Assembly: GCA_009823395.1 (NCBI GenBank)
Contig: CM020501.1
Coordinates: 18,335,361-18,399,360 of the forward strand
Length of the DNA: 64,000 nt
Direction: 5' to 3'
From: Thamnaconus septentrionalis
Taxonomy: Eukaryota; Chordata; Actinopteri; Tetraodontiformes; Monacanthidae
The position numbers and the translations under genes are program-made. The notes beneath the pieces were generated by a model that was not told the origin of the DNA, ran no database searches, and was given only the letters and a program-made list of their open reading frames with translations. Of this stretch, positions 11,095-23,393 are shown piece after piece; position 1 is the first letter of the stretch, and every line of letters begins with the position of its first letter.

Positions 11095-12188
11095 TACACA
11101 CAAACACCAGACGGTGTCTCAGTTTAGACTGTCAACAACAGACTTGCCACCGAAGGCGTGAAATAAAATCCCCAAAATCCAACACGTTAAATTCAGTATC
11201 TTTCTCCTTCCTTGGTGATTTGACTTCAGCTGTTGAGCTCCGCTGCTGCAGGTCCCTGTGGTCTAATCCTGCTGCTCACCATGCAGCTCACACACACTGT
11301 TCCTTTTTTTTTGTTTGTTTGTTTTTAAAAGTAAATCACAATGTTGTTTTTACTCCGGAACCTGTCTGCAGCTTTGCAGCTCTGCAGGAACAGATGAGCC
11401 AGCAGTGCAAAGGACAGGAGGCAAAGGTGAGCTTTGAACTCTGTACTCAGTCTCGGCCTCAGCACAAAGCACGGACGCACTGTCCTTGAGGATTGTTTTC
11501 TCTCTTTCTTTAAAAAAAAGGTATTCACCATGGGCCAAAGGGCACTGTTATTTTTTTCTCAGTGCACTGCTGTCTGAGGGGTCAAAGGTACTCAATGATA
11601 CTGTCATCCAACCCCTGTATGTGCAGGAGTATCTCACAAAGATTCTCTAAACCTATTTACACTGGTGCTAGAGTTGAAATAGACAAATATCTTGCAGCTG
11701 CACAGGAACTGAAACTGCTTGGTTATTTCCCTAAATAGGAGTGTCGTAAACATTTTCTGCACTTCTCTCTCTCTCTCTGAGGTTTCTTCTTTTTTCTGTT
11801 TTCACTCCAGTTTTTTTCCTGCAACAACAAGCCAAGGTCTGTCTCAAATAGACGCCGATGTGAGTTAGGCTTTGACTGTACATTTGTGAGCAGATTTAAA
11901 ACGAGATAATCCAGTGTGATTAACATGTACATCTGTTCTTTGAAGAACAACAAGATTTCTGCACCCTTGGAGAAAGTAATTATGTCTCGACTGCACAAAG
12001 GGCCCTGGCCGGTGGACCCTGGTCAATTGCATTAAAGTCCGGTTCACACATTCTCCTAAGCCTCACTGCGTGACGGCTGCAACAAGCGGCTTATGTCCAT
12101 ACACACACACACACACACACACACAGGCAGAAAAAAGGCCTGAGTGAGAGACGAGCTCTCGGCTGACCAGCCATACAAGCGTCTAAAC

Positions 12189-12295
12189 TGCCTTTTAATT
12201 AATAGCTGATCCAGCCCCATCGATCTGCTCTCTAATTATGGGGCCTTAGCTCGCTTTGGATCGGCTGCGGCTGGTGAATCATCTCAATACAACAC
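12189..12295. promoter_or_regulatory. Candidate conserved non-coding element
   Basis: A non-repetitive block in a repeat-rich area with packed homeodomain-type words: TTTTAATTAATAGCTGATCC, CTAATTATGGGG and GGTGAATCATCTC. This composition resembles vertebrate developmental enhancers. The call rests on word content only; conservation has not been tested. Confidence 0.3.
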
Positions 12296-13756
12296 GTGGT
12301 CAGAAAACACACACATCAGACGAGCCTCCGCGGCGCTCAGACGGACGTTTTACTGTAGCCACTTCATTACGGGAGGTAAATATTTTAACAGTACACCCCA
12401 CCCACCACTACCCCAACCCCACCCACCCATGAACGAGCCTTAAGCCTGGAGTCCCAGGGGATGGCGGTCTGTGCCGATTGTTAATTACGTCCGCACCTTG
12501 GGATAATGGAATGCTTTCGGTGTTCTCGGTCCCGATCAATAGCTGTTTATGCCTGTACAGTGACACTGTATATCAGCCTGTGGGCAGAGTGCCAGCAGGT
12601 GCAGAACGTCTCCGGTCAGCACTTTGAGAGATGTAGGGGGAGGAGGAGGAGGGGAGGAGGTGAGGTGGAGGGGAGAGAAGAATGTCTGCATGCTCATAAT
12701 ATACAGTAAAGGGCCGTGATGCTGCTGTGTTGCATGCTTTTGCTGTGCTGGCAGTTTTTTTTACTGCCACATTTATTTTTTAACTGTTGTTTTTTGGGTT
12801 TTTTAACAAAACTTTTTACATCATTGTGTGTCAACATCTGTCCAAACAAAATCAACAAAATGTACAGTGTGTTCTTCCTTTGATTGTGAAAATACCTTCT
12901 GGTTCTGATTAAAGCATAGATAGAATTTGAGCGTGCCAGCAGCAGTCCGTGGTTAGCATGGTTAGCATGGCTGGTGATAAGTCATGTTAGCATAAAGTTG
13001 AGCTGTTTTAGCTCCACAACACGTCTTTCTCCCACTATGTCATCTTTTGAGGTGTCCAGCAGTCGATGAAGAGGTACGAAGTTCCGCACTGATGGATATC
13101 GTACACACACACCATGCTGATACTGTGTCATCAATGGAATGAAATGGGGACAGCCCAATTCATCGTCCTCCTCCTGTTGTCTTTATGGAGCTTCATTTTG
13201 ACGCATGGCTCGGGAACATCAAAGCGAATGTCTGTCCCACTCAGCGAGGCGACACCTTTTGATGGACGCTGACACTCGGCTAATAAAGGGAGGCATCGCT
13301 CCCATAACTGTCTCCAGCCTCATTTAGAGAAACAATTTGGAGCCACAGCTACGTGTACGGGAGCCGTCGCAAGGAATGAAAACACTGTGACGCCAGTTAT
13401 CGCCGCCATAAGCTCCTGACGTATGTGGTGTAATCAGCGCTCGCTCAGCCGGGACGAGCAGCTTCAGACCAAACGACTCACTTCCACGTTGGAGTCGGCC
13501 GCCGTCCATCTCAGATGTTGATGGCTTTTCTTTTTTAATGCCCCGGGGGATTGAATAAGATGTTGTGGTTCAAACGAGTGCCCGGGGGAGGGAGGTGCTG
13601 ATGTTGCTGATAGGTGCCGATGCTCCGCCCACCCAACCACGGCCACACATCAGAAAAATACATTATCGCCTTCAGCCAGGCGTTATATAGTCCAATCAGC
13701 TGCCGGTGTTTATTCAAACCCCAGCGTCCAGTTTCTGCCTGTTAGAACACGTCCAT

Positions 13757-14163
13757 ATACAATGATGGGCCACTTTATTAGGAACGCCTTGCTTTTACCA
13801 GGTATTGGCGGGAAGGGAAGTGCCTGGTGAGTTTAAAGAGACTGCATTCAGAGATGCTGTTCTCTAGACCTTGGTTGTCATCAGTTATTTAGCCTTTCTG
13901 ATCTCCAACCAGTCTGACCTCTGACCCCTGACACCCAAGAGGCATTTTCCTCCATGCTCACTGGATATTATATCTTTTTTGGGACTGTCTTCTCTAACCC
14001 TGTAGACGGTTGTGATGTTGTGAAAGTTCCTGTAGATCAGCAGTGACACACTCAGGCCTACTGCCTATATGCACTGAGTTGCTGCCATGTGATTGGCTGA
14101 TTGGCTGTTTGCATCATCGAGCCATTGACCAGTATCTAATTAAGTGGCTGTGGTGAGTGTGCA
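13757..14163 (-). mobile_element. Degenerate, internally deleted Tc1-like transposon
   Basis: The left end GGCCACTTTATTAGGAACGCC and the right end (reverse complement CACTCACCACAGCCACTTAA) correspond to the inverted repeats of a Tc1-type element common in fish. The interior on the minus strand retains diverged stretches of the transposase N-terminal helix-turn-helix region, around 13880-14040. Most of the catalytic region is deleted and the frame is broken, so it is a fossil. Confidence 0.7.
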
Positions 14164-14186
14164 ACCTGAGGAAATATTTCAGAAAA

Positions 14187-14592
14187 TGGAATTCCCATTA
14201 GGCGACACGGTTGCGCAGTGGTTAGCGCTGCAGCCTCACAGCAAGAATGTCGTGGGTTCGATTCTGGGGCCGGGCCTGTGACCTTTCTGTGTGGAGTTTG
14301 CATGTTCTCCCTGTGTCTGCGTGGGTTCTCTCCGGATTCTCCGGCTTCCTCCCACAGTCCAAAAACATGCATGTGAGGTCAACTGAATATTCTAAATTGT
14401 CCGCAGGTGTGCATGTGAGTGTGAATGGTTGTTTGTTTCTATGTGGCCCTGCGATGAACTGGCGACTTGTCCAGGGTGTCACCCTGCCTTCGCCCTAAGA
14501 CAGCTGGGATAGGCTCCAGCAGACCCCCGTGACCCTGAATTGGAATAAGCAGGCATAGAAGATGAATGAATGAATGAATGGAATTCCCATTA
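14187..14592 (+). mobile_element. tRNA-derived SINE with exact target-site duplication (copy 1)
   Basis: The body at 14201-14578 has a tRNA-like head with an A-box-like GCGCAGTGGTTAGCGCTG and a B-box GGGTTCGATTC (14254-14264), a conserved body and a (GAAT)n 3' tail. It is flanked by an exact 14-base duplication TGGAATTCCCATTA at 14187-14200 and 14579-14592. A second copy lies at 56688-57061 in reverse orientation. The family name is not assigned. Confidence 0.9.
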
Positions 14593-16815
14593 AAGCATAA
14601 TTGATGCATTGAAGTGAATCATCAGTTCTTAAAGGTGTTTCTTGACGTGATTTCTGACTCAGAACAAATGCAGTTTTGCAATAATGTGTTTTAGAAAATG
14701 AAAATGAGTCTCTCCATAACACGTCCTGGCAAAATCAGGATCCAGGCAGCAATTGATCGGGGCTTTAATGGTGATCAACTAGAGGTCAGCTGATCAACTG
14801 GAGGTCAGCTGATCCGCAGGACGTTGACTCAGAGCAAAGAGACGCCAACGTCCAACCTTTGTGTCTCATTAGGTGTGTGTGTGCAAACACAATAGGGGAT
14901 GATAAAGGGGGGAGGAGGAGAGTTTGGGCTCAGTCCTCCTCCCCCTCACATATCCCCCACCCACTCAGCCCAGCTGTCCCTGTGCAGGACTGGGGGTTTG
15001 AAGACGGTGCAGAGTGCAGAAGGTTTGGTCAATTAGTGCTTCTGCAGGCAGATAACCTTCATCTCTGCAGCCCCGACCCCTGCCAACCCCACCCGCTGGG
15101 CTGCATGTCATGAGGGGGAGGGGCCTCCAGCTCCCCTCTCTCTGCTTTATGTCTTTGATTATCATATTGATGTAATTGGCAAACTTTTCATATGTGACAC
15201 ATCACACAGTGAAAGGATGTCAAAGGATATTTAAGAAGGTTGTGACTGGCTTCATAATAGATATTACATGTATTTTTTTTTTTTTCCTGGAAATTTGTAT
15301 TTTTCAAATATCAATTGTGAAAGAAAATCACAATATATCCAGATGAAAAACTAAACTCAACTCAGTAATTCTAACGAAATCTAAGGAAGGTGCCATAAGA
15401 AACAAACGCAACAAAAATGTGAATATTGATCCTCTGGCTTCATGACATCATGATTTAAACCAAAAAAAGGAGCAAATAAAAGACCAAAGATCGTCAACTG
15501 AGACGCATTTCAAAGAGTGTTTTCTGACTGTTCGTGTTGCCTTTCTCATTGTCTGACCCTTCACACTAAACCAAGAAAACATCACTTGCACTCTGCACAG
15601 ACCGGAAAACTTGAAAATATAATGGCACAGTATCTCTGGACAACCTTAGGAAACAAAACTACACTGATCTCAATCTAATTATGTTAATTACAACATCCTT
15701 GGCTGTGACGACAATGCTGCGTCGCTCACCCTCAGGCCTCCTGTGGCCCAGTGATTAATGATTAATGCACAATTAGTCTGTCTGACCTCTTGGCTCCACA
15801 CCTGTTCAGCCGCTGAGGATGCTAATGACCACGGTGAAGTGTTCCTAATCAACTCAATCCAAAGCCTCAACGCCGCACACCACCCTTCCCCACCCCTGTA
15901 TTTTTTCTCCTTCTTCTCAGCAGGTGACACTTTGAACGGCATAGAAGTGATTCAGCCGGTTCAAGCTTGACGCCTTCGGTGCGTTGGTGACTCGGTAGCT
16001 CCAGCCTTCTCATGTCCTCTTTTGAACATACCCTACCCTGCATCAAGCAAAGGGAATCCTCGATGAAACAAAAATCTTGTAAAACTGATCAGAGACACCC
16101 TCATCAACCATTCTGTAAGACACAAAGCAACTACTCCTACTGTCACCCCACTGCTCTTTAGTCCCTCCGTGAGGCCTAAAAGAGAATTTCTTCTGGCCAC
16201 TCCAAACTTTATTATCACGCTTTAAAAAAATTTCCCTCCAGACCGCACGGCATTGTCACTCCATTTTCGGAGGCTGGATTAAAAGCCGACAGTGGGCTCA
16301 GCTGCTGCATCATCCATTAGGCGACGTCACATCTCTCGCTGGCCGGCCCGAGAGCCGAGGGAAGGCTCTTTATTTAGAGCGTAATGGTGCTCTGCCATCA
16401 CCAGGCACCCCATCACAACAAACTGTTTATGCACCTCCGTGGTTTTAATGTATAAATTAGTGGCTGCCGAAACATTTTAATTGCAATTATGGTTGTGTAA
16501 ATTTGCATATTGTCTACAAGCCTTTCTTTAGGCTTGATTCCATCTTATTTGTGTGTCAGACAGACAGCAGAAGTCAGAAGTAGTTGCTGTGCCTTGCGTT
16601 CTTCCATAACACTTGTTATTTGTTCCCCACAGGTACCGCATAAGGACTGAATTTGAAAAAAATGAACTTTCAGCTTTGCCGCCCCCACGGCATGGCACAG
16701 TCTGAACTGAAACTCTCAGAAGTAATCCAACTTTAGCCTTCTGCTCTATCCTGAAAGACAAGGCGAGTTGCGTAAACCATTGATCGGTGCCTGTGGTTTG
16801 AATCCTAGAATTTGT
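14593..16815. other. Intergenic DNA, no gene seen
   Basis: No protein-coding signal. It includes a block at 15750-15870 with repeated ATTAATGATTAATGCACAATTAG homeodomain-like words and the candidate element at 16240-16510. Confidence 0.4.
16240..16510. promoter_or_regulatory. Candidate conserved non-coding element
   Basis: A non-repetitive stretch containing GGCGACGTCACATC (CRE core), TTTAATTGCAATTATGG, TTTATTTAGAGCGTAAT and an octamer-like ATTTGCAT near its right end. The composition is enhancer-like; no alignment was possible. Confidence 0.3.
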
Positions 16816-16819
16816 TAGT

Positions 16820-17135
16820 TGTTGTGCGGACAAACTTTTTGACTGGTGGGCCACAATGGGTTCTAAAATTTGACAGAGGGGCTGGAGCAGGAGCAGATAG
16901 ATGGAGTGTTTTGGTAACCCACCTCATAGGAGGAAAAAACATCATGGGATATGTAAAAACATGTGAATTGAATTGAAAATTGTCAACAAAATGTGAGTCT
17001 TTGATACCCTAAGGTAGCCCTTTATTAAAATACAGCTATTTTATGACTTACTTACTATTAATATAATTTCTTTAAGTTCAGTGGGCCAGATTAAAAAGCT
17101 TGAAGCATATAGTTTGCCCATGCCTGCTCTAGACC
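16820..17135. mobile_element. Probable degenerate hAT-type element
   Basis: GGTGGGCCACAATGGGTTCT at the left and GTGGGCCAGATTAAAAAGC followed by TTTGCCCATGCCTGCTCTAG at the right resemble end segments of a hAT repeat common in fish. The boundaries are approximate and no target duplication was established. Confidence 0.45.
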
Positions 17136-18863
17136 TACAGAGCACAATGTTACTGGGGTGCTTCGATACTGGGGCCACGTGCTCCTGCTGGCGGCCGCAC
17201 ACTGCAGCAGAAGGTGACGTGAGGACGAGCCTCCGTTGCTTGAACTTGTTTTGCCGCAGCTCCCAGGCCATCTCCAAAATAACGAGTCCCCTCTGAATAC
17301 GGCAAGAGGGAGCGGCACTCCCTCCTCGAGTCAGGGACTCTGTCCCCGTCAGGATGTGCAACCTTTTATGGCTGCAGGTCATTGAGTCAAATAAGTTTTC
17401 ATCAAAATTGTAGCAATAGAACTGATTAGTCTGGTTTCATCAGTTAAAACTCCCATGTTATACATGTTATACAACCATATTCAGATTATCATTAGCCACA
17501 ACCTTGTATCTACACAATCTAACGGAATTGGTCCAATGGTATTGGTCTGATTTTCTGCAATGTCGGCTTGCAGATTTTTCAATCGTACTAAGTTTGTTTG
17601 AGTTGTGTGCGTAGCAAAGTATTGTTGGATTTTGTCTTAGCAAGACACACAAATTGCAATATGCAGCTCATGCAAAATTGCACAGTTATGAGAGGTAGAT
17701 GGCAAGTAATTTAACACAACCAATTTAATTAAGCTTAGAAAAGAAACAACAAAACAGTATGAACTGCAGCAGCTCTGCTGCTCCTGTTGCACACGTCAAT
17801 TTCCAGATCTCACAATCCTGCTTTGATGCAGCCTGCTGAAGTCTAAAAATACCGACCTTTTTATAGACTTGATAAATAAGTGCAAGAACGGCTTCATCAC
17901 ACTTTAACACACCTGAAAAAGAAAGGAGTGCTGATTGCATGCATGTTTAGTACAACCGTGTCTTGTGAGTAATAGTTGTGATTTGAAACGATGCCGGTTT
18001 TGGCACTTGTCCTTATGAGAGCATGATCACAATTTTTTTTTTTACTTTTCAAAGTACTTAAAATGCTATATTCAAAAATGTGATGTTTGCATGTATTTGT
18101 GCATTAAGCCACCAGAGAATTTTTTTTTTTTTTATTATTTGGAATTTGTTTCACATTTAATATAACAACGTCTTAACTTGTGATCAGAAAGAAAAAAAAA
18201 CATGGATGGCACATCTAAACTGGTTTCAGTGCTTCACTCTTTCAAATCAAACACTCACAATCATGTCAGCGATCATGTTCCTCAGATCTGATCCGCTTGG
18301 AACCACATGTTCCATCCTGGTGGAAGATTAGTCACGGGCTAAGAGCCCGGCTGACACTCCCTTTGTTCAGGAGGAGACATTTGCCCTGTCACTGTCTGTC
18401 TGCGTGTCTGGCTCTGCCCACTCCGTCTCTGCTATTATTAGCACATAGAGAGAAAAAAAGAGTGGCTTGTGGCTAACGGAGAGGAAGCCACGTCACGGCC
18501 AGGCTCTTTCTCCAAATGATTCAGCGCTTTCTACCAGGCGTAAGGACGAAAAACCATCCTGAGCAGCTGTGGCTGGCTACATGGTTCTGATTTTTCCTCC
18601 ATTACGTTCAGCATGCATCGTGTACGTCACTGCATCATTATTTGTGATCTTTTTTCCTCTCTGCTTATCTCCTGTTCCCCTTAATGCCAGACCTGTTGAT
18701 TGCCTCAGACTGCATCTCTCAAGTCTCCAAAGGTCTGCTGAATCACAGCAGGACGTTAGCAACTGATGCCACAGCAACAGCACAAATTAACAGACTGTTT
18801 ACAGGTTGAGGGAGTCGCGCGCACGTGCAGCAGGGTGACTCACACCTGTATGAATGGGAAAAA

Positions 18864-18866
<3 letters not shown>

Positions 18867-18920
<54 letters not shown>

Positions 18921-18921
18921 A
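18867..18921. repeat. (GATA)n microsatellite
   Basis: About 13 GATA units following a short A run. Confidence 0.95.
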
Positions 18922-20412
18922 TCTTCTCCGTAATTTAGATAAAGAATAAGGTAGCGGCATGGAATGTTAACATGTAGCTTGAATTGCTGCCCTGGGTTAG
19001 CCTGGCTGCAGTCCTTCAGAACAATAGTTAGTTTTGTAGGGGTACAAAATCTCAATATAATAGGGTTTAGTGTTTGATAAATGTAACACAACATTTATTG
19101 AAAACAAATAACATTTTTGATGCATATTTTAGCTTTTAGCTTGTTTCCTTTTACATTGCCAGAGTCTGCCTGTTGGCTAAGCTTACCTGGGGGCCCACCA
19201 GAAGATGCTTTTGTATTTTTCTTCCAGTCTGCACAAGTTGTTCCCCCAATCACTACATTTGCATGAACATCCTCTCAGCTGTGGGCATTGTCTTAATAGC
19301 TGTAGCCTAGTCGACCTGGAACAGCCAGAGACCGGAGGATGAAATGCTGCATGGTGTGTCTGCCTCGGTCTTCCCCCTCTGTACATTACAGGTGCTTGAA
19401 CGTGTCGATTTACAGCTTTTACATTTGTCCTCACAGCTGACGCCTGGATAGATTGCCCAGATTCTGACAAACGAGTGGTATTTACGGCCCACGCGGTGGC
19501 GCCTTCGGATTGAAATTTCCACACCATCAGAGGCCCCATGAAAGGAGTATTACCAGTCAGCTCATAAAACATGGCCAAGCAACACAGTGCAGTCTCCCTC
19601 GGGCCTCTCGGAATGTGTCCACTGAGCATCTAAGACCATGTTTGTGTACAGATTTTAGAAAATGAAGCCTACAGAAAGTCTGACGAAGCCAACCAGATTA
19701 GCACTCTTGTTGGAAATGCGATGGAAATAAAATGAGTTGGTGATGTGACAGTGGGCCTCACACTGATCTGAAATTATTATAAAAATATTATAATATCATA
19801 CCAAAATCAAATAAAGTGAAAAAAATAAGCTTTCACACTGCGTTGCAAGTGTTTCTGTACAACCCTTCTGTGTTCAGTATTTCCCCTCTATTCAGTAATT
19901 ACAGTAGATATATGCAATATATATGTATATATCAGATACATAATAGAATGACTCACTTGAGAAATCAGTCGACTGCATCTCCTGCTGATCCCACTGGTAT
20001 TCAGCGTTTATTATTGTGGCCTCTAACATATCCCACAATAAACACCACACAACTGTTGGCACATAGTGTATCTTTATTTTTACAGCCTCATAGCCTTCCC
20101 GTGTGTGGGTTTGGAGTCGGGGTTGGCGATGGGCACCGGTGACTGGGTTCAAAACAGAAAAAGTTGCCCAAAATAGAAAAAGTTGATGGGCTCCTCGAGT
20201 TTTTACTGCAAAAATGAGGCAGCACTGTTTTGTAACGGGGCTTTTATGGTGGCTTTTCACTGGACGGCTCTCAACACATCTCCCACTCGGCAGCACTGCG
20301 GAAGTATAAATCTTTGAACAGCTGCAACCTACGTCACACATGTGGCTGCTGCTCCCACCAAGAAAATGGACGAAGGGAGGGAGACAGTATCCACCAGGTG
20401 ATGAGGTCTCGA

Positions 20413-20414
<2 letters not shown>

Positions 20415-20449
<35 letters not shown>
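20415..20449. repeat. (GT)n microsatellite
   Basis: About 17 GT dinucleotides. Confidence 0.95.
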
Positions 20450-20949
20450 ACGCAACAGTAAAGGTGCAGAGATCCACATGCAGCGCAGCCACAGCCAATC
20501 CATCATGTTTCTGTTATACATCTGTACTGTGACCCTGAGAGGACAAACACATCTGCACTGCAAAGGTCAAGGTGACCCTGAAGCAACTCTGTTCCCGTGA
20601 AAGACAAATTCAAGCTCTCAGTCCACCTCTTGAGCCCCTTAACAATAAGGTGAAATGACGTTTATACTACTAATTTCACCAGCAGAAATGGAGGGATTCA
20701 TAGCTTCTGAGAGTGTAGGGAGAATAGTTCATTGACATATTTTATTGTTAATGAAGTGAAGTTAAAACCATATAAATGGCTTTATTTTTTAATCAAGATT
20801 AACCACTGAACTGTATAGGAGCAAAATTAACAGAGTATGTTTAATTTCCTTAATTGCAAATTAATTAATTAGCCCTGTCTTTCCTGTCCAATCAGGCTCA
20901 CCCGAGAGGGTGTTTGCATACGAAACACACACACAGTGACGTCCCATGC

Positions 20950-23113
20950 TGCTCTAATAATGTCAAGTCTTTATTGATATGGTGTCACACAGCAAATACA
21001 CAAGTAGTAGCAGTAGTAGTAGTAACAGTAGAGAGAATAGCATGTCAACTACATTCAATCCTTACGCTTTTTGTTTTCGTCATCATGGTAGCTCTAGACA
21101 AAAACGCTAATCAAGATCGAATCATGGCACTAACACCCCCACTGGACAGAGTCGCACAAGGTCACGCACACGGCCGGAGTTAAAGCTGCTGGTGTTTTAA
21201 GGCAATTGACATCGTACATTATTTGCTCTGTGGCTACGTCTCGATCAATTATTGGTTTAAGGTTGATGATGCGTCGTGAACCCGGAAAATACTCGTTGTC
21301 TCATTATTATTATCAAGTCGTGTCTGGCAGTGCTGGAAAAGGTTTGGTGATGGTTTGTCATTCGGACACTAGTGGCAACTTAACTGTAAACACGAAAGCT
21401 CAGAATATAATTTACACCAGTTTTTCTCCGTTGTTGTGAGCGTTTACAAGACGATGAATTCAGTTTGCTGGGAATTCGGCTTGAAGTAGGCCACATTTTA
21501 GAGACGCAAACACGCTTGCTACTGTCCTACGATACTCGATCAGGAATCTCATTCAGATCAGCCAAAAAAAAAAAAAAAAGAACAGACAAGCTAGTCCATA
21601 CAATCATTATTATTTTTTGTTTTGTTTTGTTTTGTTTTGTTTTGTTTGTGTGTACAGTTTGGTACGGTGTGGATCACCACCATGACCATCACCAGCAGCA
21701 GCAGAATCAGAAGCAGCACAGTACAATAGTTGTGTTCAAGTTGGCAGTGCACAAGCAGAAAAACAAGCTACAGAGTTCTATTTGTGACTTTTTTGTGCTA
21801 CAACAGGCATTTGTATCCAGTCATGGCCACAGTTAGAAAAGAACATCAGAAAACAAAACACCAGGGTCTTCTTTGCAACTTTCTCTAGTGTTTGTTCGAC
21901 TCTTGAATGGAATCATCAATGACACACGAGCAATGTTGTGAAATGGATGGACCGTGTTTCTAACTGTCTGCGGCAGAAACTAATTGCTTTGATATCTTGC
22001 AAGTTGCGTTTTTTGCCTCCTTTGGTTGTGCACCGTGCTCATTATCTAGGACCACAGCGGCGGAGCAGAACTACCTAAGTCACATCCTACAGAGCTCTAA
22101 CAGCCGTCCTCAAAACTAACCTACGGGCTCACGCGAGTCTATCACAAGCAACCGATGAACGTTGTGCATGATAGGTTTTAAATCTGTAAAATCACGAAAG
22201 AGTTCCGGAAGATGGATTCCATGCAAGCATGACATCTACGCACACCATGCAAACTATGCTGGAGTAATATGTTATTTTATTTTTTTAGTTTTTTGTTCTG
22301 CCTTGGCTTCGAATCTAGTTTAAATTGCTTTGTGTGGTGAAACAACAAGGACTCATAGGATCTAAGTCGGTGTTATGAAGAACCAACTGGCCCACAGTCA
22401 CATCATCACAGATTTAACCAGCTGTGACCAAACAAATTGTGCAAGAGGAGACCTGGACCTAAAGACTGTTTCATTAAGAATATTTCAGCCTGCAATCGCA
22501 ACAGCAGCCGCACAAATGAGGCCGACTACAACTGCTTCCGGTTGTGTGGTTTGTGTTGGTTGATGCACATTTCACAGCTTGTGATTGCGGTGAAGGACCA
22601 GAGTTATTACTTAGTGTGTTCCAGCATCGCACATCAATACAATATGAGTCCAAACTGTGACAGACTACTTTTTTTTTCTTCAAGATCCTACTTTCGTAAC
22701 AGATGCTACGTAAACTGTGTTTTATTGTCTGATATCGAATGTGTCTGTGTGTGTGTGAGAGAGACAGAGAGAAAGACAGAGAGAGATGAGTGGTTTTGTA
22801 TAAGGTGACGGTTAAAGTAGGCTTAGAATGGATTTCCGTGGGGGGAATTGGGGAAGATGGGGATAGGAGAATGGGAGGGGAGGAGGGGGGTGTAAAACAA
22901 ACATCCAGATCCAGAACTCGACACACTTGTGGACATCCAATGTGATAAATGTGTCACGTGACAGAAATCGTCCAAGTGGAAACGAGATGGACAAACAGCA
23001 CCGCTAACGTCTCGGATCTCCACAAGTGTTGAGAGCTACCGTGACTCTGGTTTTGTTTCAGGGTGGGGTGCGGGGGGGGTGGGGGTGGGGGGGGTTTGCT
23101 CAAGGGTCGGCTC
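20950..23113 (-). other. ina: Probable ina 3' UTR
   Basis: The stretch after the ina stop has no exon-like ORF. The first well-placed polyadenylation signal on the minus strand is AATAAA at 20970-20975 (TTTATT on plus), which would give a 3' UTR of about 2.1 kb. It contains a (TTTTG)n run at 21614-21648. The end point is an inference. Confidence 0.45.
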
Positions 23114-23393
23114 TTAGTTTTTCTGATTGGTGGAGGCTTCGCCGCTCTCCTGCTGCTTCTCCATCTTCTTGGTGACCACTGTCTCCTCGTAGACCTCGCG
23201 CTGGGACACTTTGCCGGCCGCCTTCACCTGCTGGTCCTCGTCCTTGCCCTCCTTCTTGCCGCCGCCCCGGCTGGTGCTGGTGTAGATGCGGGACTGGTAT
23301 CCGTAGCCCTGGCCGCCGCCGCCGCCACCCATGGCAGGGCCCGGGTAGGTGATCCCCGTTCCGATGCGGGTCTCCTCACCTTCCAGAAGTTTC
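23114..23393 (-). CDS. ina: ina exon 3 (rod end and tail)
   Basis: Encodes [19 protein letters not shown], a glycine run, the [16 protein letters not shown] segment and the C-terminus, with the TAA stop at 23114-23116. Acceptor GGCAG|GAAACT. Confidence 0.95.

Larger units (their letters stand above)
9041..13756. other. Intergenic DNA rich in simple repeats, no gene seen
   Basis: No exon-like conserved protein similarity is visible. It contains the AT tract (9890-10051), CA tracts (10183-10240, 11054-11092, 12100-12125) and a candidate conserved non-coding block at 12189-12295. Short ORFs here are mainly translations of simple repeats. Confidence 0.4.
17136..20949. other. Intergenic DNA downstream of ina, no gene recognised
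   Basis: It contains the (GATA)n tract and a 148-codon open frame on the minus strand at 19183-19629 with no recognisable domain. That frame lies in a low-repeat block and may be conserved non-coding DNA rather than a gene. A (GT)n tract lies at 20415-20449. Confidence 0.35.

Noticed and set aside
17725..17940. 71-codon minus ORF as a possible pcgf6 or other exon
   Set aside because: No RING cysteines or RAWUL-like sequence, and no flanking acceptor and donor in phase.
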